A DNA stretch of 64,000 nucleotides from Diplodia intermedia (taxonomy: Eukaryota; Ascomycota; Dothideomycetes; Botryosphaeriales; Botryosphaeriaceae), in assembly GCA_021495925.1 (NCBI GenBank), contig JAKEKT010000021.1:124001-188000 (forward strand). The letters run 5' to 3'. The first letter of the stretch is position 1; every line of letters begins with the position of its first letter. This document shows, piece by piece, positions 10,380-21,310 of the stretch. The translations under genes and the position numbers were made by a program. Under the pieces are notes generated by a model that was not told the DNA's origin, made no database searches, and worked only from the letters and a program-made list of their open reading frames with translations.

Positions 10380-13300
10380 ATGGGGGGAAGCTGGGGAGGC
10401 ACGCGGCTGGTCACCGCGCTGCTGTTAGCCCTGCTCATCGCGACAGGCCTTGCTGCAGATGACGGCTTCACGAAGAAGCATGAAAAGGGCCGATGTGCCC
10501 TCCGAGGGCACTGCGGCAGCCAGGGTTTCTTTGGTCCGCAGCTGCCTTGCCCCGACAACGGGTTGGCAAAGACGCCGGAAGCAGATGTTCGCGAAAAGCT
10601 CGTGAGCATCTGCGGTGATAAATGGGTCGACACCGATGTCTGCTGTGAGGAGGAGCAGGTGCGATCAACTGGTCCTGCTGAAACGGCCAACTGCTAATGT
10701 CTTGGCCACAGATCGATGTCCTGCAGTCCAACTTGAAGCGTGCCGAATCGCTCATCGCGTCCTGCCCAGCTTGCAAGGAGAACTTCTTTAACATGTTCTG
10801 CACCTTCACCTGCTCGCCGGATCAGTCCCTCTTCGTGAATGTGACTGAAACAACGCCGAAGAGTGGCAAGCTGATGGTCACGGAGCTGAACCACCTGGTC
10901 TCAGACGACTACGGCTCGCGCTTCTATGACAGCTGCAAGGATGTCAAGGTGGGCGCCACCAACGGCAATGCCATGGACCTCATCGGAGGTGGTGCGAAGA
11001 ACTACACCCAGTTCCTCAAGTTCCTCGGCGACAAGAAGTTCTTGGGGAGCCCGTTTCAGATGAACTTTCCGGATCCTAGTTTGTACCCTGGGCTGGAGCC
11101 TCAGACCAAGGGTGCCAAAGCTTGCAATGACTCGGATGAACGGTACAGGTGTGCTTGCGTCGACTGCCCGTCCGTGTGCCCGGAACTGCCCGAGGTCCAG
11201 GAGAACAAAGAGTGCCGTGTCGGTGTGCTGCCATGCCTGTCCTTTGCCGTCATCATCATCTACTCGGTTTTCATTTTGCTGCTTACCGTTGCTGTCTCCG
11301 GGCACGTTGCCTACCAGAAGCATTACCAGCACAAGCAGGAGCGCCTACGCCTTCTTCAGGACTTGGAGCCAAGTGACGATGAAGACGAGGGTGATATCGT
11401 GGCCGCCGCCGGTATCCTTGAAACCCCAACAAGGAGATACAAGCTGAACGACTGGTGCGACAAGGTGTTCAGTCGTCTGGGATACACATGTGCCGAGTTT
11501 CCTGCTATCACCATTGTCTCCAGCGTGGTCGTGGTTGCCCTCCTGAGCTTGGGATGGCTTAGGTTCACCGTAGAGACAGACCCAGTCCGACTCTGGGTGG
11601 CGCCTGACTCAGCTGCAGCGCAAGAGAAGACCTTCTTCGACAACAACTTCGGTCCCTTCTACCGTGCTGAGCAGGCCTTCCTGGTCAATGACGTCGACGC
11701 CACCGGACCTGGCCCTGTCCTGAGCTACGAGACGTTGCGCTGGTGGTTTGATGTTGAACATCGGGTGAATAGGCTGATGGTTGACGGAATCACTTTCGAT
11801 GACGTCTGCTTCAAGCCTACCGGTGACGCGTGCGTAGTCCAGTCTATTACTGGCTACTTCGGCGGAGATTTCTCCAATATCAACTCCAAGAGCTGGGAAA
11901 AGGATCTTCGGGCATGCACGGAATCTCCAGTGGAATGCTTGCCGGATTTCCAGCAACCCTTGAACCCCTCGATGCTTCTTGGCGGCTGGAAAAATGACAT
12001 TCTCGACGCACAGGCTTTGATTGTATCTTGGGTCGTCAACAACTATCAGGAAGGCACCAAAGAGCTTGAGACAGCCATGAAGTGGGAGAACGGCCTCAAG
12101 AGCCTCTTGAGTGCCGTGCAGGATGAGGCTGCTGAGCGTGGACTTCGCCTTTCGTTCAATACGGAGATCAGCTTGGAGCAGGAGCTGAACAAATCCACCA
12201 ACACCGACGCCAAGATTGTTGTCGTCAGCTACATCATCATGTTCATCTACGCTTCGCTAGCCCTGGGATCTACGACACTTTCTCTGCGAGCCATTTTGCA
12301 GAACCCGGCCAATGCTCTTGTTCAATCGAAGTTCATGCTGGGTGTGGTTGGTATCGTCATAGTCCTGATGTCTGTCTCCGCATCCGTCGGCTTGTTCTCT
12401 GCGGTCGGAATCAAGGTCACCCTTATCATCGCTGAGGTCATTCCCTTCCTTGTTCTCGCCGTTGGCGTCGACAATATCTTCCTGATCGTCCATGAGTTTG
12501 AACGTGTTAACATCAGCCATGCTGAAGGATCCGTATCAGAACGAGTTGCAAAGGCTCTTGGCCGGATGGGTCCTAGTATTTTGCTGTCTGCCACGACTGA
12601 GACGGCGACTTTCGCTCTAGGCGCGGCTGTTGGCATGCCCGCCGTACGAAACTTTGCCGCATATGCCGCTGGCGCTGTCTTTATCAACGCTCTTCTCCAG
12701 GTAACCATGTTCATCTCGGTCCTTGCCCTCAACCAGCGTAGGGTCGAGGCCAGCCGCGCCGACTGCTTCCCATGCTTCCGCGTCACACGTGCGGATCCAG
12801 GCGGCCTTAGCACCGGCGTCGTTTTCGGTAGCGAGGAGGAAGGCACTTTGCAACGGTTTATTCGCAAGACCTACGCCCCGACACTGCTGGGCAAGAAGAC
12901 GAAGACATTGATCATCACCGTTTTCCTTGGATTGTTTACGACAGGTCTGGCACTGCTGCCCAAGATTGAGCTTGGTCTTGACCAGCGGATTGCGATTCCT
13001 AGCGATTCCTACCTCATCGACTACTTCAACGACCTCTACGATTACTTCGGCGTTGGTCCTCCGGTCTATTTCGTTACTCGGGATTTGAACGCCACCCAAC
13101 TCAGCCATCAGCAAGAGCTATGCGGCCGTTTCTCTACTTGCAACGAACTCTCGCTGGCGAACACCCTTGAGCAGGAGAGGAAGAGGCCTGATACCTCGTA
13201 CATCGCGGATGCCGCAGCTAGCTGGATCGATGACTACTTCCTTTGGTTGAACCCGTCCCTTGAGAGTTGCTGCTACGATGAAGGAAACGATCCGTTCGGT

Positions 13301-14349
13301 GACGATAAGAAGGCCTGCTTTGCTGACCGCAATCCTCCATGGAACCCCACTTTGAAGGGAATGCCCGAAGGCCAGGAGTTTATCGAATACCTAGAGCGGT
13401 GGATCGAGGCTCCCACCACTGGCGAATGCCCGCTTGCTGGCAAGGCCGCTTACGGCAATGCACTAGTCATCGACTCGGAGCATTTGACAATTCCTGCCTC
13501 TCATTTCAGGACCTCGCACACTCCGCTGCGTAGTCAGAAAGACTTCATCGACGCGTACGCATCGGCCAGGAGGATCGCGTCCGAGATTAGTGACCGCACT
13601 GGTGTCTCGGTCTTCCCATACTCCAAGTTCTACATCTTCTTCGATCAGTACGCCTCAATCGTGCGAGTAACCTGCGCCCTCGTCGGCTCCGCGCTTGCCT
13701 TGATCTTCGTGGTCACCTCAGTGCTTTTGGGCAGTCTGCGCACCGGGCTTGTGGTGACGGTGACGGTCATCATGACGGTTGTCGACATCGCAGGCACCAT
13801 GGCGCTGGCGGGTGTGTCACTCAACGCGGTTTCGCTTGTCAACCTGATCATCTGCGTGGGCATAGCGGTGGAGTTCTGCGCGCACATCGCGCGGGCCTTC
13901 ACGTACCCGTCGCAATCGCTGCTCGAGCGGGCGGCGCCAAAGGCGCGGTTCAGAGGCAAGGACGCGCGGGCGTGGGTCGCGCTGACCAACGTCGGCGGCA
14001 GCGTCTTCAGCGGCATCACGGTGACCAAGTTCCTGGGCGTCGCGGTGCTGGCATTCACGCGCAGCAAGATCTTCGAGATCTACTACTTCCGCGTCTGGCT
14101 CGCGCTGGTCGTTTGGGCGGCGTTGCACGCGCTGGTGTTTTTGCCGGCGGCGCTGAGCTTGTTCGGCGGGCGAGGTAAGTTCTGATGAGTCGTTCGTTCC
14201 CGCATGATGCGTTGCTGACATTCGTTGCTCTCTCCACAGGCTACATGGACTCGGAGTCCGAGGGCGGACTCGAGCAGGATCTCCGTGGCAGACGCGGATA
14301 CCACCCTGCGCTTTACGCTGACGAGGATTACGATTCGGATGAGATGTAA
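10380..14349 (+). CDS. NCR1: NPC intracellular sterol transporter 1-related protein
   Basis: Exons 10380-10658, 10712-14174 and 14240-14349 close to 1,283 residues, the usual size of fungal NPC1/Ncr1. A signal peptide (TALLLALLIATGLA) precedes the cysteine-rich N-terminal sterol-binding domain (RCALRGHCGSQGFFG, CPDN, CPACKENFFNMFC). A transmembrane helix near residue 290 leads into the luminal domains, then the sterol-sensing domain around residues 620-780 with the hallmark VIPFLVLAVGVDNIF. A second RND-type bundle ends the protein. In yeast, Ncr1 moves sterols from Npc2 through the vacuolar glycocalyx into the membrane. The last intron is 65 nt; the first contains CTGCTAAT. The short acidic tail (GLEQDL to DYDSDEM) is cytosolic. 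No truncation or missing core motif was seen. Confidence 0.96.
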
Positions 14350-15106
14350 ATTAGGCGACCTATCTCCGTTTCTCCTTCTGTCTTGCTTTCTCTCTCTCCC
14401 GGCTCAGATTGCTGTCACGTGGATGGAAGTGAAGGAGGTTGGTCGTGGCGTCTTCTCTAGATATGTATACGCATTTTCCTTCATTCACATGTGCGCTGAA
14501 GAGGCATGTCACGAACCGGTGTTTGGACTGACGGATAGTGGGAAGGAATGTTTGCTTTGTTTCTCTGATGTGTTGACTGTAGACTTAGCTGTATAAGAAT
14601 CGGAGTCGATGCTTGAAGTTTATGAGCAGGGGTGTGGCTCACAGCTCGGCGCGCCACGATTCGGCATGGAAGATCCCGGAGAGTGTTGCGAGACGCCCAA
14701 AAATCAAGGAACAGCGTGGATGGGCGGAGGGGCTTCCGCGGCAGGAAATTTGCGCGTGCGATGAGATGAGCTGTTGGAGATCTCCCGGTCGGATGACGGC
14801 GAGGCTCGCGGCAAGTCGTCGCCGGGCGTGTCGGCGCCCCTCCCGCTTTGCGCAATTCCGCCCTCCACTACGTCATCAACCCGCGCCCGCAGCGCACACC
14901 TGTCCAGCCCTGCCAAGTTTGCAGCATGCCTTATCCCTTGACTGCCGCAACGCGTAAGGCGCTGCCGGCTTGCCGGAGTCTTGTGCTCGTGCTCGACTGT
15001 CAGGGCCCGTGTTGCATCCGCAATGATGTATGGGCGCGTCGGCGCGTGCGTGCAGTGTAAATAGACTCTCCCCACCGCTCCGTCAACAACGTGTAAGCTT
15101 CCTGCC

Positions 15107-15126
15107 GCTTCCTTGTTGAAGGAAGC
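15107..15126. promoter_or_regulatory. Perfect inverted repeat, 8-bp arms, 4-nt loop
   Basis: GCTTCCTT, loop GTTG, AAGGAAGC forms a perfect stem about 270 bp before the CDF start. It could be a dimer-type protein site in DNA, or a hairpin if it is inside the 5' untranslated region. Function is inferred from position only. Confidence 0.45.
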
Positions 15127-15138
15127 TTCTATCCGGTC

Positions 15139-15155
15139 AAGCTTTTCAAAAGCTT
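15139..15155. promoter_or_regulatory. Perfect inverted repeat, AAGCTTTT arms
   Basis: AAGCTTTT, one C, AAAAGCTT is a near-continuous palindrome 12 bp after the preceding inverted repeat. The AAGCTT hexamer also recurs at about 15095, 15123 and 15251, so the same element is repeated in this promoter. Role unknown. Confidence 0.4.
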
Positions 15156-15391
15156 TTCGATAAAGCCGCAGGAGCTTCCCTCCGTTTCCGCCTCACTGCT
15201 TGCCTCTGGTCCTTTTCCGCTTCACACGCCGCTTCACCTTCCAACCCGCCGAAGCTTGAGACCTCTTTTTGCCTTCCAACTTCTCCTCACATCCAATTCA
15301 CCACGCTACCGACATCCTCTTTCACTGCCACCTCCGCCCATTCCGTGATCACACCCACCTGCACGCCGAACAAAGAGAACAACCCGCAGCC

Positions 15392-17066
15392 ATGGTCTCC
15401 TCACGCCACAACCGGCCCTTCACCCACGCCAACGAGCACAACAACCTCAAACGCGACACATACAAGTACCACGCCTCCAACGACGTCGAGGCGGCGGCGG
15501 CGGCGGGGAGCACCAACACGACGGGCGCATCCCGGCGGCGCAGTGCCAACCACAACCCACTCCCGCCACGATTCCGGTTCCGCGACGCGGTGGTGACGGC
15601 GCGCGACAAGCAGGACGTGGACAAGGTGAAGCAGGCGCTGCGGTCGGGACTAGAAGGGGAGCACAGCTCGCTGGAGAAGTTCCGGCTGTCGGACGAGGAG
15701 CTGGCGGCGATCAAGAACAAGAAGGTGCGCGGCTTCTACAGGGAGCAGAACGAGAAGCTGGACGACTGGCTCGAGGTGGACGCGCTGGTCATGGCCATGG
15801 CGGACGACGTGCTGGACAGCATGAACCCCCGCGACTTCGATCACGACGGCATCGCCGAGGCGGGCGGCGCGCTGCAGGCGACGAGCGAGAGCATCGAGCC
15901 GCTGTTGCCGGATGAGGAGAGGGAGAAGAGGCAGAGGGCGAGGAGGAAGGCTGGGTGGGCGATTAATGTGAGTCTGCCCGTTTTCCTGGCGTGGATGAGG
16001 CGCTGGCTGATACGTGGTGGTTTCGCAGATCAACGTCGTTGCGAATATCCTGCTGCTCGGGGCCAAGTGCATTGCGGCGTATTTCTCGTCGTCGCTCTCG
16101 CTGCTTGCGTCGTTGGTCGATTCGGCGTTGGATCTGCTGTGCACGCTGATCGTTTGGACGACGAATAAACTCGTGGCGTGGCGGCTGAACAGGCTGAGGG
16201 CGAAGTTCCCGGTGGGCAGGAAACGTCTGGAGCCATTGGGGATCCTCGTCTTCTCTGTTGTGAGTATACCCCTCGGTTGGGAGGAAGGATTTTGACTTAC
16301 TCGTGTCTAGATCATGATTGTGTCCTTTGTACAGGTTCTACAGGAGTCTATTGGGAAGCTGATTCCCGGTGAGGGTAAGGCTGAGCAGCTCCCTATTATA
16401 GCAGTTTCAGCCATGGCCGCAACCATCGGCTTGAAGGGTCTTATCTGGTTCGGCTGTATTCCCATCAAGACGACGCAGGTCCAGGCTCTCGCCCAAGGTA
16501 AGCCTTCACATCAATTCCCCTTCGGACGGAGATTGACACTATTGTGTAGACTGCAAGACGGATGTCTACTTCAACACCCTCTCCCTCCTCTTCCCCGTCA
16601 TCGGTGCCAAAGCCGACCTCTGGTGGCTCGACCCCCTCGGCGCCTCGCTGCTCTCCCTCTTCATCATCTACGACTGGGCCGCGACATCGCTCGAGAACGT
16701 GACGAGGCTCACCGGCTCCGCCGCCGACGACCGTGTCCAGCGCAAGATGCTGTTCCTGGCCTACCGCTTCACGCCCGTTGTGTCTGGCCTGAAGCGCGTC
16801 ACCGCGTACCATGCCGGCGATGGCGTCTGGGTGGAGATGGACGTGCTGCTGGACGAGAAGACGCCGTTGAGGAAGGCGCATGATATCGCTGAGACGCTGC
16901 AGTACTGCTGCGAAGGTATGTTTGCTTGTTTGCCTCCTTGTTGTTGTTGTGAGGGGTTTCGTGCTGATGCTGCTCGTGATGTGTAGCGCTTGGAGAGGTC
17001 GACAGGGCTTTCGTTACTACGGACTATGCGACGCAGGGTCCTTCTGGACACGTTAGTGAAGAATAG
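15392..17066 (+). CDS. Cation diffusion facilitator, probable Mn2+ transporter
   Basis: Five exons (15392-15967, 16029-16259, 16311-16497, 16550-16915, 16987-17066) close to 479 residues. The ATG at 15392 is the first in this frame. Residues 1-190 are a soluble arginine/charged tail. The membrane part starts at INVVANILLLGAKCIAAY. The metal site pattern is D-x3-D in TM2 (D223, D227) and D-x3-D before TM5 (D332, D336), which in the CDF family marks the manganese-type subgroup rather than the zinc type (HxxxD). The fungal signature WWLDPLGASLLS follows. The C-terminal cytosolic domain (VTAYHAGDGVWVEMDVLLDE) is the usual dimerising ferredoxin-like fold. It probably exports Mn2+ or loads it into a compartment. 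Family call is firm; the metal is inferred from the motif. Confidence 0.92.
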
Positions 17067-17535
17067 TGGCTAGAGTTCGACAGATGTGTTGGATGGCAAA
17101 AGCCAATGACGAAGGTATTAGATACAGTATGACACTCAATAAGCATTCGACGGTGGTTACCAAGCTGCACTTAATGGTATGGCATAACATTGCAGGGCTT
17201 GGCGGGCCTCTATATACGGCTCGTCGCCCCAGCCGTATCGACTAGTCTTATGTCTATGCCTGCAGCCTCGTCTCACCCTCAGGTTTGAAATCCCTCGGCG
17301 ATGTCGACAGATAGACATATGACTTTCAGGCTGCGAGGAATTCCGAGCAAATGCTTATCCCGGAGTGCCGTTCAAAAGCTTGTCGAGAAGGTGCTTTCCA
17401 TTGAGTCCAGGGCCAACTGTCTAGTTGGTTCGCTTGCCAAAAATCCCCTCGAGCCGAAAAGTAGAAGCCATAGCCCTCTGAGATGAAGTCGATTATATTG
17501 CCACAGAATGCCGCTTGATTTGGTATCTTAATTAG

Positions 17536-17877
17536 TATAGATACGTCTTAAAAATTAGATTTAACCTCACTTTCCATCCCTTCCCCATACACACGGCTTT
17601 CACATTCACCACCCTCACTTCCGTCTTCGACACCATCCTCAGCTATGACACCCGTCACTTTGGCAACTACGGCAACGGCATTCTACACCTGACCAATGTG
17701 TCTCACATTGTGGGCCGCATCGACGACGCGCTGGCAATGGCGATAGGGATGGGGGTGCGGAATAGTGCGTTGGTCATAGACGGTGCGGGAAAGAGGCGGT
17801 GCGCGATGGAAGACGGAGGACACGAGAGTGAGGACGGAGACCACCAGCGGGCAGAAGCGACCACCATCAGAGTTTGA
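17536..17877 (+). pseudogene. Open fragment without start codon, possible gene relic
   Basis: From the stop at 17533-17535 this frame is open for 113 codons to TGA at 17875-17877. The stretch around LSYDTRHFGNYGNGILHLTNV, followed by VGRIDDALAMAIGMG, has normal amino acid balance and looks translated rather than random. There is no early ATG, no convincing splice acceptor at its head, and the sequence just upstream is AT-rich. I do not recognise the family. It could be an exon of a decayed gene or chance. Confidence 0.3.
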
Positions 17878-18340
17878 TTCAAAAAAGCAAGCGGCAGATT
17901 GAATGAAGAGCAGAGAGAAGAAAACTTAGATTAAAAAACTACAGAGATTTTTTTTTTTTGCCCCCAGCACTTTGTGCTGTTGACCCGCCCACCCCGACCA
18001 TTTTTTTTTTTTGAGGTAGTCGTCACCCCCGGACGCGTCAATGCCCAAGACGACACGAACTAGTCACGAGCAGAGGGAGGGTTTCTCCCATGGAACCTGC
18101 TTCCGAATGCTGATCGGCGCCTCAGACTCTTCGCCCGTAACTCTAATCGAAACCTCTTGCGAGGCTCCGCTAGAAGAGCTGAAGAGAAAAGAAGAAGAAG
18201 AGGAGGAGGTGGGGGGAGGGGGGGTTTATATATCCGCCCAGGGCGACATGGGCAGCTGCTCAGGGTCTACCCGTTGCTGGGGGTAACGGACGGTTTGGGC
18301 AGGAGCCACGGATGTTTTAGGAAAGAGCGATCGTTGGTCC

Positions 18341-18430
18341 GTTACTCACTTTCACCCCGTGACTCACTTTCAACCCGTCACTCACTCTCAACCCGTCACT
18401 CACTTTCACCCCATCACTCACTTTCATCTG
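18341..18430 (+). repeat. 18-bp tandem repeat, five copies
   Basis: Five consecutive 18-bp units share the core ACTCACTTTCAACCC with small differences; the last copy diverges at its 3' end. It lies 170 bp downstream of the COQ5 stop, in a non-coding region. A minisatellite is the simplest reading. Confidence 0.85.
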
Positions 18431-18600
18431 GGAAGGTTACTACCAAGATCATCACTACAATTATCACCACAAAACAACAAGAAGCGGACACCCGAATAGA
18501 TCAATATTTCCATTACATGTGCCTTCAGCTTTTCACTTCGCGATGCCCATCGCCAAATTCCTTAAGTCTATATAATACAGTCATACTTAGATTGAATATC

Positions 18601-19619
18601 TCATGAAGACGTCACCGGTTTCACGCCCTTATGTATCGCCGCAATGCCGTTCGTCAAGTCCTCATAACCCTTGCCGGGGACGACGAAGCCGGCGGCCTTG
18701 ATCATGTCCCTGAACTCCTCCTGGCTGGGGAAGCGCTCGATGCTCTCGACGAGGTACTGATAGCTGTCCCTGTCGCCGGCGACCAGCTGGCCGATGAGCG
18801 GGATGGCGCCGAAGCTCCACTGCTTGTAGACCTGGTTGAACAGGGAGTTGTTCACCTTGCTGAACTCGAGGCAGGCGAAGACGCCGCCGGGGCGGAGGAC
18901 GCGGAAGGCCTCGCGCAGGGCGCGGTCCTTGTCGGTGAAGTTGCGGATGCCGAAGGCGACGGTGTAGAGGTCGATGCTGCCGTCGGGGATCATGTCGAGG
19001 TGCTCGGCGTTGGCCTCGACGAAGCCGATGCGGCCGGCGCGCGCGTAGGGCGTCGCCAGCGCGCGCTTCTTGCCCTCCGCCAGCATCTCCGGGTTGATGT
19101 CGGCGACGGTGACGTGCGTGTGCGGGTCGTGGTTGATGTTGCTGGCGTGGTCGAGGTGGCGGAAGGCGATGTCGCCGGTGCCGCCGGCGACGTCCAGGAT
19201 GTTCCAGCCCCGCGGGCCGGATGCGTCGCGCGGCGAGGTCAGAGGGTTCGTGCCGGGGTTCAGGTTGCGCACGAAGTGGTCTTTCCAGAGGCGGTGGATG
19301 CCGAGGGACATGAGGTCGTTCATCGTGTCGTACGAGCTCGCAACGGAGGAGAAGACGCCGCGGACTACAAAGGAAGCTTTAGTGGGGCTCGATATGTCAG
19401 AGACGCGTTCAATTGCATACCCTTAGCCTCCTTCAACGACTCGGCAACCGTCTCGAAGCCGAAGTGGGTGGTCTTCTCATGCTGGGCGCCGGGCTGTGAT
19501 GATGCTGGCTGCTGGGCGAGACGCGTGGCGCAAGAAAAGCAGCGGTAGGGCTCGCGAACGGGCGTGGCGCGCAGCTCGCGCAGCAATTGACGGCGGAAAA
19601 CGGGGGCGGAGGGGCGCAT
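18601..19619 (-). CDS. COQ5: Ubiquinone biosynthesis C-methyltransferase COQ5
   Basis: Exons 19421-19619 and 18601-19364 join (GTATGC donor, TTTGTAG acceptor) to 320 residues. The N-terminus is an arginine-rich, acid-free presequence (MRPSAPVFRRQLLRELRA) typical of mitochondrial import. HFGFETV and the VRGVFSSVASSYDTMNDLMS segment mark the UbiE/COQ5 family. The S-adenosylmethionine motif ILDVAGGTGD lies at about residues 122-131, and the family motif AFGIRNFTDKDRALREAFRVLRPGG follows. The enzyme C-methylates the polyprenyl-benzoquinol ring in the matrix-side CoQ synthome. It shares a 219-bp divergent promoter with the BCKDH E1-alpha gene, another matrix protein. No anomalies. Confidence 0.96.
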
Positions 19620-19838
19620 CGTGAGCGGGGCGGGAGATGTCGATGCGACGAGACGGCCTTTGGAGTGCGGAATGACTTTCTGCTGGCGGGTGCGGCCCGT
19701 GCGTAGGGCTGACATTGAGGCTGATCGCCGGGTAGCCGCATCCCCAGGGCCGATGGTAACCGCGCCTTCTCCGCTCCCCCACACTCCTCCTCCGCACTCC
19801 TCCTCGCTCACCGTTGTTTACCATGTCTCCACGCCAGA
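19620..19838. promoter_or_regulatory. Bidirectional promoter of COQ5 and BCKDHA
   Basis: The start codons of COQ5 (minus) and the E1-alpha gene (plus) are only 219 bp apart, so both core promoters must lie here. The sequence is GC-rich, with a CCGATGG-type segment in the centre and a C/T-rich tract (19765-19805) before the plus-strand start. Both products are mitochondrial, which makes shared control plausible. Confidence 0.7.
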
Positions 19839-19963
19839 ATGTCTCTCCGCCACGCTGCCTCCAGAGGCTTCTCCTCAAAAGCCGCCACCCTCTCGCAGAA
19901 TTCGCCCAAGTCTTCCCTCCACCCATGGCCGCAACAAAGACACCCGGCAGCCCCCCGGGTTAG
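19823..19963 (+). other. Upstream ORF overlapping the BCKDHA start
   Basis: An ATG 16 nt before the proposed BCKDHA start, in another frame, opens 46 codons and ends at TAG 19961-19963, well inside the first exon. Its Kozak context (A at -3) is at least as good as that of the main ATG. If transcription starts upstream of 19823 this overlapping frame would reduce E1-alpha translation. Whether it is in the mRNA cannot be seen. Confidence 0.45.
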
Positions 19964-21310
19964 ATGGAGCTCTATCTCCCAGAGGCCGGGCTCAGATCGG
20001 TGAGCCTATGGAGACAATTACTTCTACAGTTGTCCGAAAACTGTCATACTAACCATGACTCCAGCGTACACTTCCCCGGCGCCGTTAATAGCAAGTTCAC
20101 TACAACATTGTCCTTCGACCAGCCCGCCGACAAGCCCGCCATGCCCACATACCGCATCCTGGACCAGGATGGCGTCGTAGTGGACGCGGGCAAAGACCGC
20201 ATTCTCTCGAACGTCTCGGACGAGCAAGTCCTTCAGTGGTACAAGAACATGCTATCGGTCAGCATCATGGATCTGATCATGTTCGAGGCGCAGCGGCAAG
20301 GGCGCCTCTCGTTCTACATGGTGTCGGCGGGCGAGGAGGGCATCGCGGTGGGCTCGGCCGCGGCGCTGCACCCCAAGGACGTCATCTTCGCGCAGTACCG
20401 CGAGACGGGCGTGCTCGCGCAGCGCGGCTTCACGCTCGACGACTTCATGAACCAGCTCTTCGCCAACCGCCACGACCCGGGGCTGGGCCGCAACATGCCG
20501 GTGCACTACGGGTCGGCGGCGCTGCGCGTGCACACCATCTCGTCGCCGCTGGCGACGCAGATCCCGCACGCGGCGGGCGCCGCCTACGCGCTCAAGATGC
20601 AGGCGCTGCAGAACCCCGACGAGGACGCGCGCGTCGTGTGCTGCTACTTCGGCGAGGGCGCCGCCAGCGAGGGCGACTTCCACGCCGCCCTCAACATCGC
20701 CGCCACGCGCTCCTGCCCCGTCGTCTTCGTCTGCCGCAACAACGGCTACGCCATCTCGACGCCCACGCTCGAGCAGTACCGCGGCGACGGCATCGCCTCG
20801 CGCGGCCTCGGCTACGGCATCGACACCGTCCGCGTCGACGGCAACGACATCTTCGCCGTCCACGAGGTCACCCAGCACGCCCGCCGCCGCGCCCTCGAGG
20901 GCGGCGGCCGCCCCGTCCTCGTCGAGGCCATGAGCTACCGCGTCTCCCACCACAGCACCAGCGACGACAGCTTCGCCTACCGCGCCCGCGTCGAGGTCGA
21001 GGACTGGAAGCGCCGCGACAATCCCATCACCCGTCTGCGCAAGTGGATGGAGGGTCGCGGCCTGTGGGACGAGGAGAAGGAGAAGGCCGAGCGCAGCCGT
21101 GTCCGCAAGGACGTCCTCGCCGCCTTTGCCCGCGCCGAGAAGGAGAAGAGGCCGGCGTTGCGGAACTTGTGGGAGGGCGTGTACGAGGAGGTGACGGAGG
21201 AGTCTGAGGCACAGATCGAGGAGATGAAGAGGGTGCTGGAGAAGTATGAGAGCGAGTACGACGTGTCCGAGTTCGAGGGCGGGGTTGAGGGGCTGAAGAA
21301 GAAGGTGTAG
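19839..21310 (+). CDS. 2-oxoisovalerate dehydrogenase E1 subunit alpha, mitochondrial
   Basis: Exons 19839-19999 and 20065-21310 close to 468 residues. The first exon encodes a serine/arginine-rich presequence for mitochondrial import. The thiamine diphosphate motif runs from GEGAASEGDF (residue 250) to CRNNGYAIS, and the regulatory phosphorylation loop YRVSHHSTSDD is at residues 345-355, as in mammalian BCKDHA. The E1 alpha2-beta2 heterotetramer decarboxylates the 2-oxo acids of leucine, isoleucine and valine and passes the acyl group to E2. The beta subunit and E2 are not in this window. The middle of the gene (20280-20960) is extremely GC-rich at third positions, which creates long spurious antisense frames. 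Identity is firm. Confidence 0.95.

Larger units (their letters stand above)
14350..15391. other. Intergenic: NPC1 3' end and CDF promoter
   Basis: This 1.04-kb region between tandem genes contains no recognisable gene. Its right half (15090-15260) is rich in AAGCTT/GCTTCC motifs and holds two perfect inverted repeats, annotated separately. Pyrimidine-rich tracts precede the CDF start. Confidence 0.55.
17067..18600. other. Intergenic between convergent genes, with repeat and ORF relic
   Basis: The 3' ends of the CDF gene and COQ5 face each other across 1.53 kb. The stretch contains an AT-rich patch (17500-17565), an open fragment without start codon (17536-17877), two long T tracts (17949-17959 and 18001-18012) and an 18-bp tandem repeat (18341-18430). 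The mosaic base composition suggests old inserted or decayed sequence. Confidence 0.5.
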
